From CAYMAZ01 sp964428185 (GTDB lineage: Bacteria; Bacteroidota; Bacteroidia; Bacteroidales; DTU049), in NCBI GenBank assembly GCA_964428185.1, contig CAYRXH010000098.1, positions 1 to 8,472 on the forward strand: DNA of 8,472 nt. Reading direction: 5' to 3'. The notes below the pieces were generated by a model. The model was not told the DNA's origin. It made no database searches and saw only the letters and a program-made list of their open reading frames with translations. Every line of letters starts with the position of its first letter. Positions within the stretch are counted from its first letter, which is position 1. Shown piece by piece: positions 1 through 7,801 of the stretch. Both the position numbers and the translations under genes were made by a program.

Positions 1-63
1 AGATTTATTTTCTTGTAATTCAGTAAAGTTGAAAAAAACTACCTTTGTTAAAGTTTTTTTTTC

Positions 64-91
64 TTGAATAGCATAAAAAAATATATGTTTG
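64..91 (+). promoter_or_regulatory. Probable Bacteroidota-type promoter of purL
   Basis: A TTG (64-66) is followed after 17 bases by TATGTTTG (84-91), which matches the Bacteroidota -7 element TAnnTTTG; the TTG spacing of 17-23 bases reported for that phylum fits. Transcription would begin at about 97-99, leaving a short leader of roughly 15 bases before the ATG at 113. A second -7-like element, TACCTTTG (40-47), lies further upstream. Its nearest suitable TTG (13-15) is 24 bases away, slightly outside the usual range, so it is the weaker candidate. No riboswitch-like structure is visible in the 112-base leader. The call rests on motif matching alone. Confidence 0.5.
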
Positions 92-112
92 TCAAAATTT
101 AGGACTGAGAAT

Positions 113-3100
113 ATGATACGATTTTTTACCAATGAGAGAGTATGTTATGCTGTCATGTTTACTGTTGCTCCTTCAGATAAGGATGTTGAAAAACTTGTCT
201 GGCTGTTTTCCGGTGCAGAAATGCAGAAACATCAGACTCTTGAGGGAACATTTATAGGGCCTCGCAGGGAAATGATAACCCCATGGAGTACAAATGCTGT
301 TGAAATATGTCTTAATATGGGGGTTAAAAACATTCTCAGGATTGAAGAATTTTTTCCCTGTAATGATGAAGATCCTCAGTTTGATGCAATGCTTAAGGCA
401 ATCTATAAAAACCCAGGGCAGGACATTTTTACCATTTATGCCAAACCTGAAGATGTGTACTTTATTAAGGATATTGCACAATTCAATGCAAGTCAGGGAC
501 TTGCTCTTAGCAAAAGTGAGGTAAAGTATCTGGAATTTATGTCCAAGAAGCTTGGCAGACAACTCACTGACTCAGAAGTGTATGGTTTTTCACAAGTTAA
601 CTCTGAGCATTGCAGACATAAAATATTCAGGGGAACTTTTGTTCTTGACGGTATAACACAAGCGGAAAGTCTGTTTGACATGATCCGTAAAACAACTGCT
701 GCCAATCCTCACAATATCGTATCAGCTTATACTGATAATGTGGCATTTTTTAAAGGTCCTGCTGCCGAGATATTTACTGTGTCAAGACAGGATGAGGCCA
801 GTTATTTTACCACCAGAGTTGCTGAAACAGTGATTTCACTCAAGGCCGAAACTCACAATTTTCCGACTACGGTTGAACCCTTTTATGGAGCATCTACCGG
901 AAGTGGGGGAGAAATCAGAGACAGAATGGCAGGAGGAAAGGGAAGTTTGCCCCTTGCAGGCACTGCTGTGTACTGCACATCCTACACAAGACATATGAAC
1001 AATAAGCCCTGGGAGCAAAAGATTGAACCCAGACCCTGGTTGTATCAAACTCCTGTTCAGATTTTGCTGAAAGCATCAAACGGTGCCAGTGACTTTGGAA
1101 ATAAATTCGGACAACCTCTTATTTGCGGGAGTGTGTTGACATTTGAACATGCTGAAACTGATGATTTTTATGGGTATGATAAAGTAATTATGCTTGCAGG
1201 TGGTGTGGGATATACTTTAAAACAGTATGCAGAAAAGGGACATGCAAAAAACGGAGACAAAGTGGTGATGATGGGGGGCGATAATTACAGAATCGGCATG
1301 GGAGGGGGCGCAGTGTCTTCGGTGAATACTGGAGAACTGTCAAACACGATTGAGTTGAACGCAGTGCAACGTGCCAATCCAGAAATGCAAAAAAGAGTTT
1401 ATAATGTAATTCGTGCTTTGGTTGAGGATACATTTAATCCAATTATTTCAGTCCATGATCATGGAGCAGGTGGTCATCTCAATTGTTTTTCCGAACTTGT
1501 TGAAGAAACAGGAGGAATTATTGATGTTGCATCCCTGCCTGTTGGAGATCCAAGCCTTTCTGATAAAGAGATCATCTGCAATGAGTCTCAGGAGCGAATG
1601 GGCTTGCTTGTTAAACCTAAGAATTATTCTTATATAAAAAAGATTGCCCAACGTGAAAGAGCCCCTATTTATGAGGCCGGAGAAGTGTCTTCTCACAAAA
1701 AACTGGTTTTTAAAGGCAGGGGCAAGGTGAATCCCATTGAAATGAAGCTTAATCTGTTGTTCGGACATCCCCCCAAACATACGCTCAGTGATATCTCTGT
1801 CAGACGTAAATTTGTTGAAGCACAGTATAAACTTCATGATTTTAATAAATATCTCAGAAATGTGCTCAGACTTGAATCTGTTGGATGCAAAGATTGGCTT
1901 ACAAATAAGGTTGACCGCTCTGTAACTGGAAGAATTGCTCTCCAGCAGTGTTGCGGGAAAGTACAGTTGCCACTCAATAATCTTGGTGTGTGTGCAATAG
2001 ATTTTTCAGGAACTGCTGGTGTGGCCACATCAATTGGCCATGCTCCGGTTGCCGGGCTTATAGATGCAGCTTCCGGCAGCAGAATGGCTGTGGCCGAGGC
2101 ACTCACCAATCTGGTGTGGGCTCCGTTGAAAAACGGACTTGGTGGTGTGTCACTGAGTGCCAACTGGATGTGGGCATCTGATCAACCAGGCGAAGGAAAC
2201 AGATTGTATCAGGCAGTGAAAGGACTCAGCGATTTTGCAATAGCATTGGGAATTCCTGTCCCCACAGGTAAGGATTCTCTGTTTATGACCCAGAAATATC
2301 CGGAGGGAAAAAAAGTAGTGGCACCTGGCACAGTGATTGTCTCTGCTGCTGCTGAAGTATCTAATGTGAAAAAAGTGATTCAGCCTGTATTAAAACCCGA
2401 CTATTATTCATCGCTCATTCTGGTCAGATTTTCTGATGATCCCTTTGAACTTGGTGGCAGTGCGTTTTATCAGACAATGGGTGTTGTAGGAAATCATGTT
2501 CCCCAGATTTCTGATACTCGCAAGTTTATTAAAGCCTTCAATCTTATACAACATTTTATTAAAGAGGGCTATATCCTTTCAGGTCATGATGTGGGAAGCG
2601 GTGGTCTGATCACTTCATTGCTCGAAATGTGTTTTGCTGAACCAAGTGTTGGTCTCGATATTAATCTGTCTTCAATAATCGAACTTGATATTATAAAAAT
2701 TCTGTTTAGTGAGAATCCAGGAGTGATTATTCAGGTTAATGATTCCAAAAGGGTGATTGATGAACTGATTCTAAAAAACATTGAATTTCATGTGATTGGC
2801 AGAGTGATCCCTGAGCGTGTCATGAAGATCATTAAAAATGTTCAGTATGAGTTCTTTAATATCGATTACTGGCGTGAAGTATGGTATTCTCCTTCATATT
2901 ATATGGATAAACTTCAGAGCGGACATGCGCCTGCAAAACAGCGTATTCAGAATTACAAACAACAGATACTTGACTTCATATTTCCAAAAGATTTTAAGGG
3001 AACCTTCGATCTTATGTTGAAAAAGAACAGAAAATCTGTAAAAAAAAGTGCAAGAGCTGCAATAATTCGTGAAAAAGGGGTGAATGGAGACCGGGAAATG

Positions 3101-3808
3101 GCTTATTCTTTATATCATGCAGGATTCGAAGTAAAAGATGTTCACATGACTGATTTGATATCAGGTGTTGAAACGCTTGAGGATGTAAATATGATTGTGT
3201 TTGTAGGGGGATTCAGTAATTCTGACGTTTTGGGTTCAGCAAAGGGCTGGGCAGGTGCATTTATATACAATGACAAAGCCAGAGAGGCACTGGAAAACTT
3301 CTACAAACGGAAAGATACTCTTAGCCTGGGAGTGTGTAATGGCTGTCAACTGATGATAGAGCTGGGACTCATCACTCCCAAAGACAAGATGAAACCACAG
3401 CTGTTATTTAACGAAAGCGGAAAGTTTGAATCAGGGTTTATTAGTGTGGATGTTGTTGAAACTGAATCGGTCATGCTTAAATCATTGTCAGGTACAAGAT
3501 TGGGTGTGTGGATTGCTCATGGCGAAGGAAAATTCAGCTTTCCTCATTTAGAAGAACATTACAACATCTGTATGAAATATACCTATGATGAGTTTCCGGG
3601 CAATCCAAACGGATCAGAATATTCAACTGCAGCCATTTGCTCTGATGACGGGCGTCACCTGGCAATGATGCCTCATATTGAACGTTCAGTGTTTCCCTGG
3701 CAATGGGCATATTATCCCGACAAAATGAAAAATAATCAGGTCAGTCCGTGGATACTTGCTTTTGTCGCTGCCAGACAATGGGTCGAAAATTTAATGAATA
3801 TTAAATAA
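113..3808 (+). CDS. purL: Phosphoribosylformylglycinamidine synthase, long single-chain PurL
   Basis: This cytoplasmic enzyme catalyses the fourth step of de novo purine synthesis: FGAR + glutamine + ATP gives FGAM + glutamate + ADP + phosphate. The 1231-residue product has the full long-form architecture. The linker/N-terminal part carries SEHCRH (164-169). The first AIRS-like ATP domain carries KAETHNFPT (244-252), glycine-rich STGSGGEIRD (261-270) and HDHGAGGH (448-455). The second AIRS-like half carries SGHDVGSGG (823-831). The C-terminal class I glutamine amidotransferase domain has its triad visible as C1075 (in GVCNGCQ), H1188 and E1190 (in PHIERS). The length is close to that of other fused PurLs (about 1230-1300 residues), and no frameshift or missing catalytic residue was seen. 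The ATG at 113 is chosen because homologues begin near MI-FF and because a TTG at 89 lies inside the predicted promoter. The next gene starts six bases after the stop. Confidence 0.97.
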   Translation: MIRFFTNERVCYAVMFTVAPSDKDVEKLVWLFSGAEMQKHQTLEGTFIGPRREMITPWSTNAVEICLNMGVKNILRIEEFFPCNDEDPQFDAMLKAIYKNPGQDIFTIYAKPEDVYFIKDIAQFNASQGLALSKSEVKYLEFMSKKLGRQLTDSEVYGFSQVNSEHCRHKIFRGTFVLDGITQAESLFDMIRKTTAANPHNIVSAYTDNVAFFKGPAAEIFTVSRQDEASYFTTRVAETVISLKAETHNFPTTVEPFYGASTGSGGEIRDRMAGGKGSLPLAGTAVYCTSYTRHMNNKPWEQKIEPRPWLYQTPVQILLKASNGASDFGNKFGQPLICGSVLTFEHAETDDFYGYDKVIMLAGGVGYTLKQYAEKGHAKNGDKVVMMGGDNYRIGMGGGAVSSVNTGELSNTIELNAVQRANPEMQKRVYNVIRALVEDTFNPIISVHDHGAGGHLNCFSELVEETGGIIDVASLPVGDPSLSDKEIICNESQERMGLLVKPKNYSYIKKIAQRERAPIYEAGEVSSHKKLVFKGRGKVNPIEMKLNLLFGHPPKHTLSDISVRRKFVEAQYKLHDFNKYLRNVLRLESVGCKDWLTNKVDRSVTGRIALQQCCGKVQLPLNNLGVCAIDFSGTAGVATSIGHAPVAGLIDAASGSRMAVAEALTNLVWAPLKNGLGGVSLSANWMWASDQPGEGNRLYQAVKGLSDFAIALGIPVPTGKDSLFMTQKYPEGKKVVAPGTVIVSAAAEVSNVKKVIQPVLKPDYYSSLILVRFSDDPFELGGSAFYQTMGVVGNHVPQISDTRKFIKAFNLIQHFIKEGYILSGHDVGSGGLITSLLEMCFAEPSVGLDINLSSIIELDIIKILFSENPGVIIQVNDSKRVIDELILKNIEFHVIGRVIPERVMKIIKNVQYEFFNIDYWREVWYSPSYYMDKLQSGHAPAKQRIQNYKQQILDFIFPKDFKGTFDLMLKKNRKSVKKSARAAIIREKGVNGDREMAYSLYHAGFEVKDVHMTDLISGVETLEDVNMIVFVGGFSNSDVLGSAKGWAGAFIYNDKAREALENFYKRKDTLSLGVCNGCQLMIELGLITPKDKMKPQLLFNESGKFESGFISVDVVETESVMLKSLSGTRLGVWIAHGEGKFSFPHLEEHYNICMKYTYDEFPGNPNGSEYSTAAICSDDGRHLAMMPHIERSVFPWQWAYYPDKMKNNQVSPWILAFVAARQWVENLMNIK

Positions 3809-3814
3809 TCCGCT

Positions 3815-5131
3815 TTGGATATTGTTGTTGCACTTGTTTATTTTGCGATTTTTTTGCTGATTGTTGCAAAATCATCTTTCTTTTCACTTCAGTTTATCAG
3901 CAAAAAGCAAGTGATCACTTCAGTTCTACTCAGAGTGATTGTATGTGCCCTGTTTTATATTGTTTATACATGGTATTACAAGGGAAGATATGAAACTGAC
4001 ATGTACAGATATTACGATGATGCAGTGATAATGCACTCAGCTCTCTCTTATGCTCCTGCAGATTATCTGAAAATGCTGAGCGGAATTGGTGACCAGACAA
4101 ATGAAATTAGTACTACGTATTATATGAAAATGAATACCTGGCACAAATCCTATGATTATATTGTGAGGAATGACAATAGAACTATGGTGAGAATAAATGC
4201 CTTTTTTATGATGTTTTCATTCGGGTCTTTGTTTGTTCACAAGCTTTTTTTTATGATTCTGGGCCTTATTGGCTTTTTCTGGATATTTAAAACACTTCAC
4301 CCTGAAAACCCTCTCAAAAACCGCCTGCTTTTTTATACAATGATGTTTTTTCCTTCACTTGTATTCTGGACTGCCAGTATAACCAAAGAAGCTGTTTTGG
4401 TGTTTGCGCTTGGAGGTTTTTTATACTTTCTGAAAAAACTGATAATGAATCCGCATACACTCACTCCCTATTTGCTGCTTCCTGTGTTTCTATATATGCT
4501 TGTGTCTGTAAAAATTTATGTTCTTCTTTGCCTGATTCCTGTGATTTTTGCGTTGTTCTGGGCTCTAAAAGCAAACAAACCTCTACATTTTCTGAAGTTT
4601 TTAATAATCACAGCAGCTTATATCACAATACTTTGGAATTTTCACCATATTATTCCGGGAATGAATTTTGTTGAGACTTTTGTGCGGAAACAACATGATT
4701 TTATTTATTTTGCACGATCAGTTCAGGCAGGGAGCCTGATTGATGTGGATATGCTCAGTCCTTCTTTATGGAGTTTCATCAGTTCTGCTCCCCTTGCTTT
4801 TTTCACTTTGCTGTTCCGACCCTTTTTTTTTGATGCAAAAAATGTCTTTATGGTGGTGGTTTCTGTTGAAAATTTACTCTTTGTTTGCTTTGTATTCTTC
4901 ATTTTGTTGTCCCTTTCACGAACATTCAAAGCTCAACCCATATTTTGGGCAAGCGTCTTTTTCAGTGTGTTTTTTTTCTCAGTCATCGGACTTGCCACTC
5001 CTGTTCTTGGCGCAGTCGTTCGTTACAAAATTATCGGATATCCCTTTATGTTTTTTGTTTTGATTTCACTTGCTTCAGAAGAGAGAATGAAAAAGTATTT
5101 AAAAGGTTTCTTAAAAAAACAAACTTTATGA
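3815..5131 (+). CDS. Polytopic membrane protein of unknown function, possible glycan polymerase/glycosyltransferase-like
   Basis: The 438-residue product is very hydrophobic and Phe-rich. Likely membrane segments lie near residues 2-19, 33-53, 128-158, 171-207 (perhaps two), 217-249 (perhaps two), 259-279, 322-337, 344-367, 377-399 and 405-420. A polar loop at about 56-127 probably faces the periplasm and contains the acidic/aromatic stretch TDMYRYYDD (61-69). Other features are FWTASITKEA (184-193), FRPFFFDAKN (334-343) followed by VEN (351-353), and a late VVRYKIIGYPF (401-411). From memory, similar RPF-(W/F)-x-A-x-N and S-x-x-K-(D/E)-A patterns occur in uncharacterised Bacteroidota membrane proteins near polysaccharide genes, and the shape resembles EpsG/Wzy-type polymerases. 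Function is inference only. The start is a TTG six bases after purL with no Shine-Dalgarno; the first in-frame ATG (codon 63) would remove two membrane segments. The 3' end overlaps the next gene by ATGA. Confidence 0.8.
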   Translation: MDIVVALVYFAIFLLIVAKSSFFSLQFISKKQVITSVLLRVIVCALFYIVYTWYYKGRYETDMYRYYDDAVIMHSALSYAPADYLKMLSGIGDQTNEISTTYYMKMNTWHKSYDYIVRNDNRTMVRINAFFMMFSFGSLFVHKLFFMILGLIGFFWIFKTLHPENPLKNRLLFYTMMFFPSLVFWTASITKEAVLVFALGGFLYFLKKLIMNPHTLTPYLLLPVFLYMLVSVKIYVLLCLIPVIFALFWALKANKPLHFLKFLIITAAYITILWNFHHIIPGMNFVETFVRKQHDFIYFARSVQAGSLIDVDMLSPSLWSFISSAPLAFFTLLFRPFFFDAKNVFMVVVSVENLLFVCFVFFILLSLSRTFKAQPIFWASVFFSVFFFSVIGLATPVLGAVVRYKIIGYPFMFFVLISLASEERMKKYLKGFLKKQTL

Positions 5132-5889
5132 AAAAAATTGTATTGATAACTGGTGCATCCAGCGGGATTGGCCTTTCCTGTGCACACGCTTTTGCAGCTG
5201 ATGGATACAGCCTGATTCTGACAGCCAGAAGAATTGATTTGTTGAAGAAAACTGCATTTGAGATTGAGAAAAAATTTAATGTTCAGTGTCTTGCTTTGGA
5301 AATGGATGTAAGAAATCAGGCTGTGGTGAATAAAGCTATAAGCAGCCTAACAGATGAATGGAAAAATATTTCTGTTCTTGTCAACAATGCCGGTTTGGCA
5401 CTGGGACTGAGAACAATTGACGAGGGTGATCCCCATGACTGGAATACGATGATAGATACCAATGTGAAGGGGCTGCTGAATGTTTCTGCTGCTGTTATTC
5501 CTATGATGAAGGAGAGAAAGCATGGACATATAATCAATATCGGGAGCATTGCAGGACGTGAGGTGTATCCGAAAGGTAATGTGTATTGTGCAACAAAACA
5601 TGCTGTTGATGCCCTCTCAAAAGCCATGCGGATAGATCTTGTCTCACATGGAATCAGGGTGACTCAGGTGTCTCCAGGTGCTGTTGAGACAGAATTCAGC
5701 ATTGTCAGATATAAAGGAGATTCCGAAAAAGCCCGCTCAGTATATAATGGATATACTCCCTTAACCCCTGATGATGTTGCTGAGGTAATTGTGTTTTGCG
5801 CCGGAAGACCACCTCACGTGAATATCAACGATGTCCTCGTCATGCCCAACGACCAAGCTAGTTCAGGAATATTTAACAAAAATTTATAG
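5128..5889 (+). CDS. Short-chain dehydrogenase/reductase (SDR), classical YdfG-like
   Basis: The 253-residue product is a complete classical SDR, a soluble Rossmann-fold NAD(P)-dependent oxidoreductase. Visible motifs are the cofactor loop TGASSGIG (8-15), the arginines R34/R35 after the second strand (typical of NADPH preference), D60, NNAG (86-89), and the catalytic tetrad N112, S140, Y153 and K157 (YCATK). The post-catalytic SPGAVETEF (about 184-192) is typical of the group. The overall look is closest to the YdfG / serine- or 3-hydroxy-acid dehydrogenase branch, but the substrate cannot be fixed from sequence. The reading frame is open upstream to 4885, but that part lies over the membrane gene. 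The ATG at 5128 gives the standard SDR N-terminus MKKIVLITG and overlaps the preceding TGA (ATGA), which suggests translational coupling. There is no Shine-Dalgarno at a useful distance. Confidence 0.94.
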   Translation: MKKIVLITGASSGIGLSCAHAFAADGYSLILTARRIDLLKKTAFEIEKKFNVQCLALEMDVRNQAVVNKAISSLTDEWKNISVLVNNAGLALGLRTIDEGDPHDWNTMIDTNVKGLLNVSAAVIPMMKERKHGHIINIGSIAGREVYPKGNVYCATKHAVDALSKAMRIDLVSHGIRVTQVSPGAVETEFSIVRYKGDSEKARSVYNGYTPLTPDDVAEVIVFCAGRPPHVNINDVLVMPNDQASSGIFNKNL

Positions 5890-5913
5890 CACCTTTCGAA
5901 TCTTGTTTTAAAG

Positions 5914-5920
5914 AAAAGGA
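5914..5920 (+). promoter_or_regulatory. Possible ribosome binding site for an upstream TTG start of the acyl-CoA synthetase gene
   Basis: AAAAGGA lies seven bases before a TTG at 5928 and ten before a TTG at 5931. Both are in frame with the acyl-CoA synthetase gene and would add seven or six residues to it. It is the only purine-rich Shine-Dalgarno-like sequence at a proper distance from any start in this window. Bacteroidota rely little on Shine-Dalgarno pairing, so it may be chance; the ATG at 5949 is the competing start. Confidence 0.3.
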
Positions 5921-5948
5921 CGTATTATTGTTGATCAAAATTGAACTT

Positions 5949-7718
5949 ATGGAAATACAAAGACTGTTTGATTTGCTTGAAAAAACAAAACAGATGGGAT
6001 ACCGTGAAGTAGTATTTGCAGGAAAGGAGGAAGGAGAATGGAAAAAATACAACAGCGATGAGTATTATGAATTTGCATATAACATTTCATATGCTTTGAT
6101 ACATCTGGGGCTTCAGCCCGGAGATAAAGTGATTACAATCACCAGCAACCGGCCCGAATGGAATATCCTTGATATGGGAATTATGTTGTGCGGGGCTGTT
6201 CATGTTCCTGTCTATCCAACAATTAGTGAAAATGATTACAGGTATATACTTGCTCACTCTGAGGCCAAACTGGTTTTTACAGCCGGAAAAGAACTTTACG
6301 AAAAAGTGAAGCCCATTGCGGATGAAATACCAGCCATTATTGACATTTATACATTTAAAAATATCAATGGGCTAAAACATTTTTCTGAACTGGTAGAGCT
6401 GGGAAGCAAGCATCCTGTTCCTGAAAGAATTGAACAAATTAAATCAAGTATCATGCCCGATGATGTTGCCACTATAATTTATACTTCAGGGACTACAGGT
6501 AATCCTAAGGGTGTGATGCTCAGTCATGCAAATATTCTGAGCAATGTGTTTGAAACATACACAATTCCCCCTGCACACGCTAAGAGAGTATTGAGTTTTC
6601 TTCCAATGTGTCATGTGTATGAGAGGATGATGAATTATATGTATCAGTATAAAGGCTATTCAATTTATTATGTGGAAAATCTGGCACATATTTCAGATTT
6701 CATGAGTGAGGTCAGACCCCATATTATTACTACAGTGCCACGCTTACTTGAAAGTATTTTTGATAAAATTATGTCCAAGGGCCGTAAGTTGAAATTTCCT
6801 GTTCGTCAGATTTTTTTCTGGGCAGTCAATCTGGGCTTGAAATATGATGATCAGGGAAACACCGGATGGTATAAGCTCCGGTTATTTTTTGCCCGAAAAC
6901 TGGTGTTTAAAAAATGGCAGAAGGCTCTTGGTGGAGAACTTGATATTATTGTATCTGGTGGTGCAGCTCTGCAGATGAGGTTGGCCAAAGTATTCTGGGC
7001 TGCAGGATTCAGAGTGCTTGAAGGATATGGACTCACCGAAACATCACCTGTGATTGCTGTGAACAGGTTTGAAAAGAATGGAATTAAATTCGGGACTGTT
7101 GGACTTCCCTTGTCAAATGTAGAAGTAAAAATTGCTGAGGATGGCGAAATACTGACCAGAGGTCCGCACATTATGAAAGGGTACTTTAAAGAACCACAGC
7201 TTACTGCCGATGTGATGACAGAGGATGGCTGGTTTAAAACAGGAGATATCGGAATGCTTGAATCACAGGGACAGCTTCGGATTACTGACCGGAAAAAGGA
7301 GATTTTCAAAACGGCAGCAGGCAAATATATTGCCCCTCAGGTGATTGAAAACAAATTCAAGGAATCTCCCTTTATTGAGCAAATTTTGGTGCTGGGAGAA
7401 AATCAGAAATATGCAGCTGCTCTTATTGTTCCAAACTTTGCACATCTGAAGTCCTGGTGTGAAGTTAAAAATATTGAATATTCAAATGACTCAGAGATGA
7501 TAGAAAATCCTGAGATCAGAAAGAGAATCCAGAAAGAAATAGATCATTTAAATAAAAACTTCGGTGAATGGGAACAAATTGTGCGGTTTGAACTGCTTGC
7601 TGAATCCTGGTCAACTGATAAAGGCGAGCTTACTCCGACATTGAAACTTAAACGAAACTATATAGTGCAAAAATACGAATCCAGAGTCGAAAAATTGTTT
7701 GAACTGAAGAAAAAATAA
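5949..7718 (+). CDS. Long-chain fatty-acid--CoA ligase (AMP-forming), FadD15-like
   Basis: This is an ANL-superfamily enzyme that activates long-chain fatty acids to acyl-CoA through an acyl-adenylate, for lipid synthesis or degradation, probably at the cytoplasmic membrane face. Numbered from the ATG (589 residues), the motifs appear in the expected order: NRPEW (67-71) and VPVYPT (86-91) in the N-terminal part, the P-loop-like TSGTTGNPKG (179-188), YGLTET (360-365), the ribose-binding aspartate D433 in KTGDIG, TDRKKEIFKTAAGKYIAPQ (446-464), and the C-terminal LTPTLKLKR (561-569), which probably holds the catalytic lysine. The family is the COG1022 type, and the length is normal for it. The ATG at 5949 gives the homologue-like start MEIQRLFDLLE. 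TTG codons at 5928/5931 follow a purine-rich AAAAGGA and would add 6-7 residues. The gene lies 59 bases after the SDR and may share its transcript. The acyl chain-length preference is not readable. Confidence 0.95.
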   Translation: MEIQRLFDLLEKTKQMGYREVVFAGKEEGEWKKYNSDEYYEFAYNISYALIHLGLQPGDKVITITSNRPEWNILDMGIMLCGAVHVPVYPTISENDYRYILAHSEAKLVFTAGKELYEKVKPIADEIPAIIDIYTFKNINGLKHFSELVELGSKHPVPERIEQIKSSIMPDDVATIIYTSGTTGNPKGVMLSHANILSNVFETYTIPPAHAKRVLSFLPMCHVYERMMNYMYQYKGYSIYYVENLAHISDFMSEVRPHIITTVPRLLESIFDKIMSKGRKLKFPVRQIFFWAVNLGLKYDDQGNTGWYKLRLFFARKLVFKKWQKALGGELDIIVSGGAALQMRLAKVFWAAGFRVLEGYGLTETSPVIAVNRFEKNGIKFGTVGLPLSNVEVKIAEDGEILTRGPHIMKGYFKEPQLTADVMTEDGWFKTGDIGMLESQGQLRITDRKKEIFKTAAGKYIAPQVIENKFKESPFIEQILVLGENQKYAAALIVPNFAHLKSWCEVKNIEYSNDSEMIENPEIRKRIQKEIDHLNKNFGEWEQIVRFELLAESWSTDKGELTPTLKLKRNYIVQKYESRVEKLFELKKK

Positions 7719-7738
7719 CAAATTCATGATTTGTTATT
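7714..7738 (+). terminator. Perfect AT-rich stem-loop at the end of the acyl-CoA synthetase gene (weak terminator candidate)
   Basis: Ten-base arms AATAACAAAT (7714-7723) and ATTTGTTATT (7729-7738) are exact reverse complements around a five-base loop TCATG. The left arm contains the TAA stop codon at 7716-7718. Only one of the ten pairs is G-C, and no run of T follows, so it is a poor intrinsic terminator by usual criteria. It could instead protect the 3' end of the mRNA or bind a protein. Its position between two transcription units is the main reason to list it. Confidence 0.3.
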
Positions 7739-7801
7739 GCCTTGATAAACAGAAAGTTTGGAAAAATATTCTTGCATAAAGAGGGAATTTAAAAAAAATC
7801 C

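Noticed and set aside
89..112. Eight-residue N-terminal extension of PurL from TTG at 89
   Set aside because: The TTG lies inside the TAnnTTTG promoter match, and the ATG at 113 fits homologous PurL N-termini better.
1..112. Purine riboswitch or other structured leader upstream of purL
   Set aside because: The leader is short, AT-rich and dominated by homopolymer runs. I could find no conserved purine-aptamer core or strong stems.
1448..2163. Minus-strand open frames opposite purL (1448-1837 and 1834-2163)
   Set aside because: They lie antisense to highly conserved PurL domains, carry no promoter or recognisable domain, and are expected by chance opposite a 3.7-kb gene.
3809..3814. Terminator or promoter between purL and the membrane gene
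   Set aside because: Only six bases separate the genes, with no room for a hairpin and no TAnnTTTG element in the purL 3' end that I could see.
4740..5063. A 107-codon reading frame within the membrane-protein gene
   Set aside because: It lies wholly inside the 3815-5131 gene in a different frame, has low-complexity Cys/Phe/Leu-rich composition from T-rich codons, and shows no recognisable motif.
4885..5127. Upstream in-frame extension of the SDR by 81 codons, starting at 4885
   Set aside because: It overlaps the membrane gene in another frame, its residues look like shadow translation, and SDRs start right at the MKKIVLITG Rossmann strand encoded from 5128.
6851..7324. A 157-codon minus-strand open frame opposite the acyl-CoA synthetase
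   Set aside because: It is Ser/Pro-rich shadow sequence antisense to conserved ANL motifs, with no supporting start signals.
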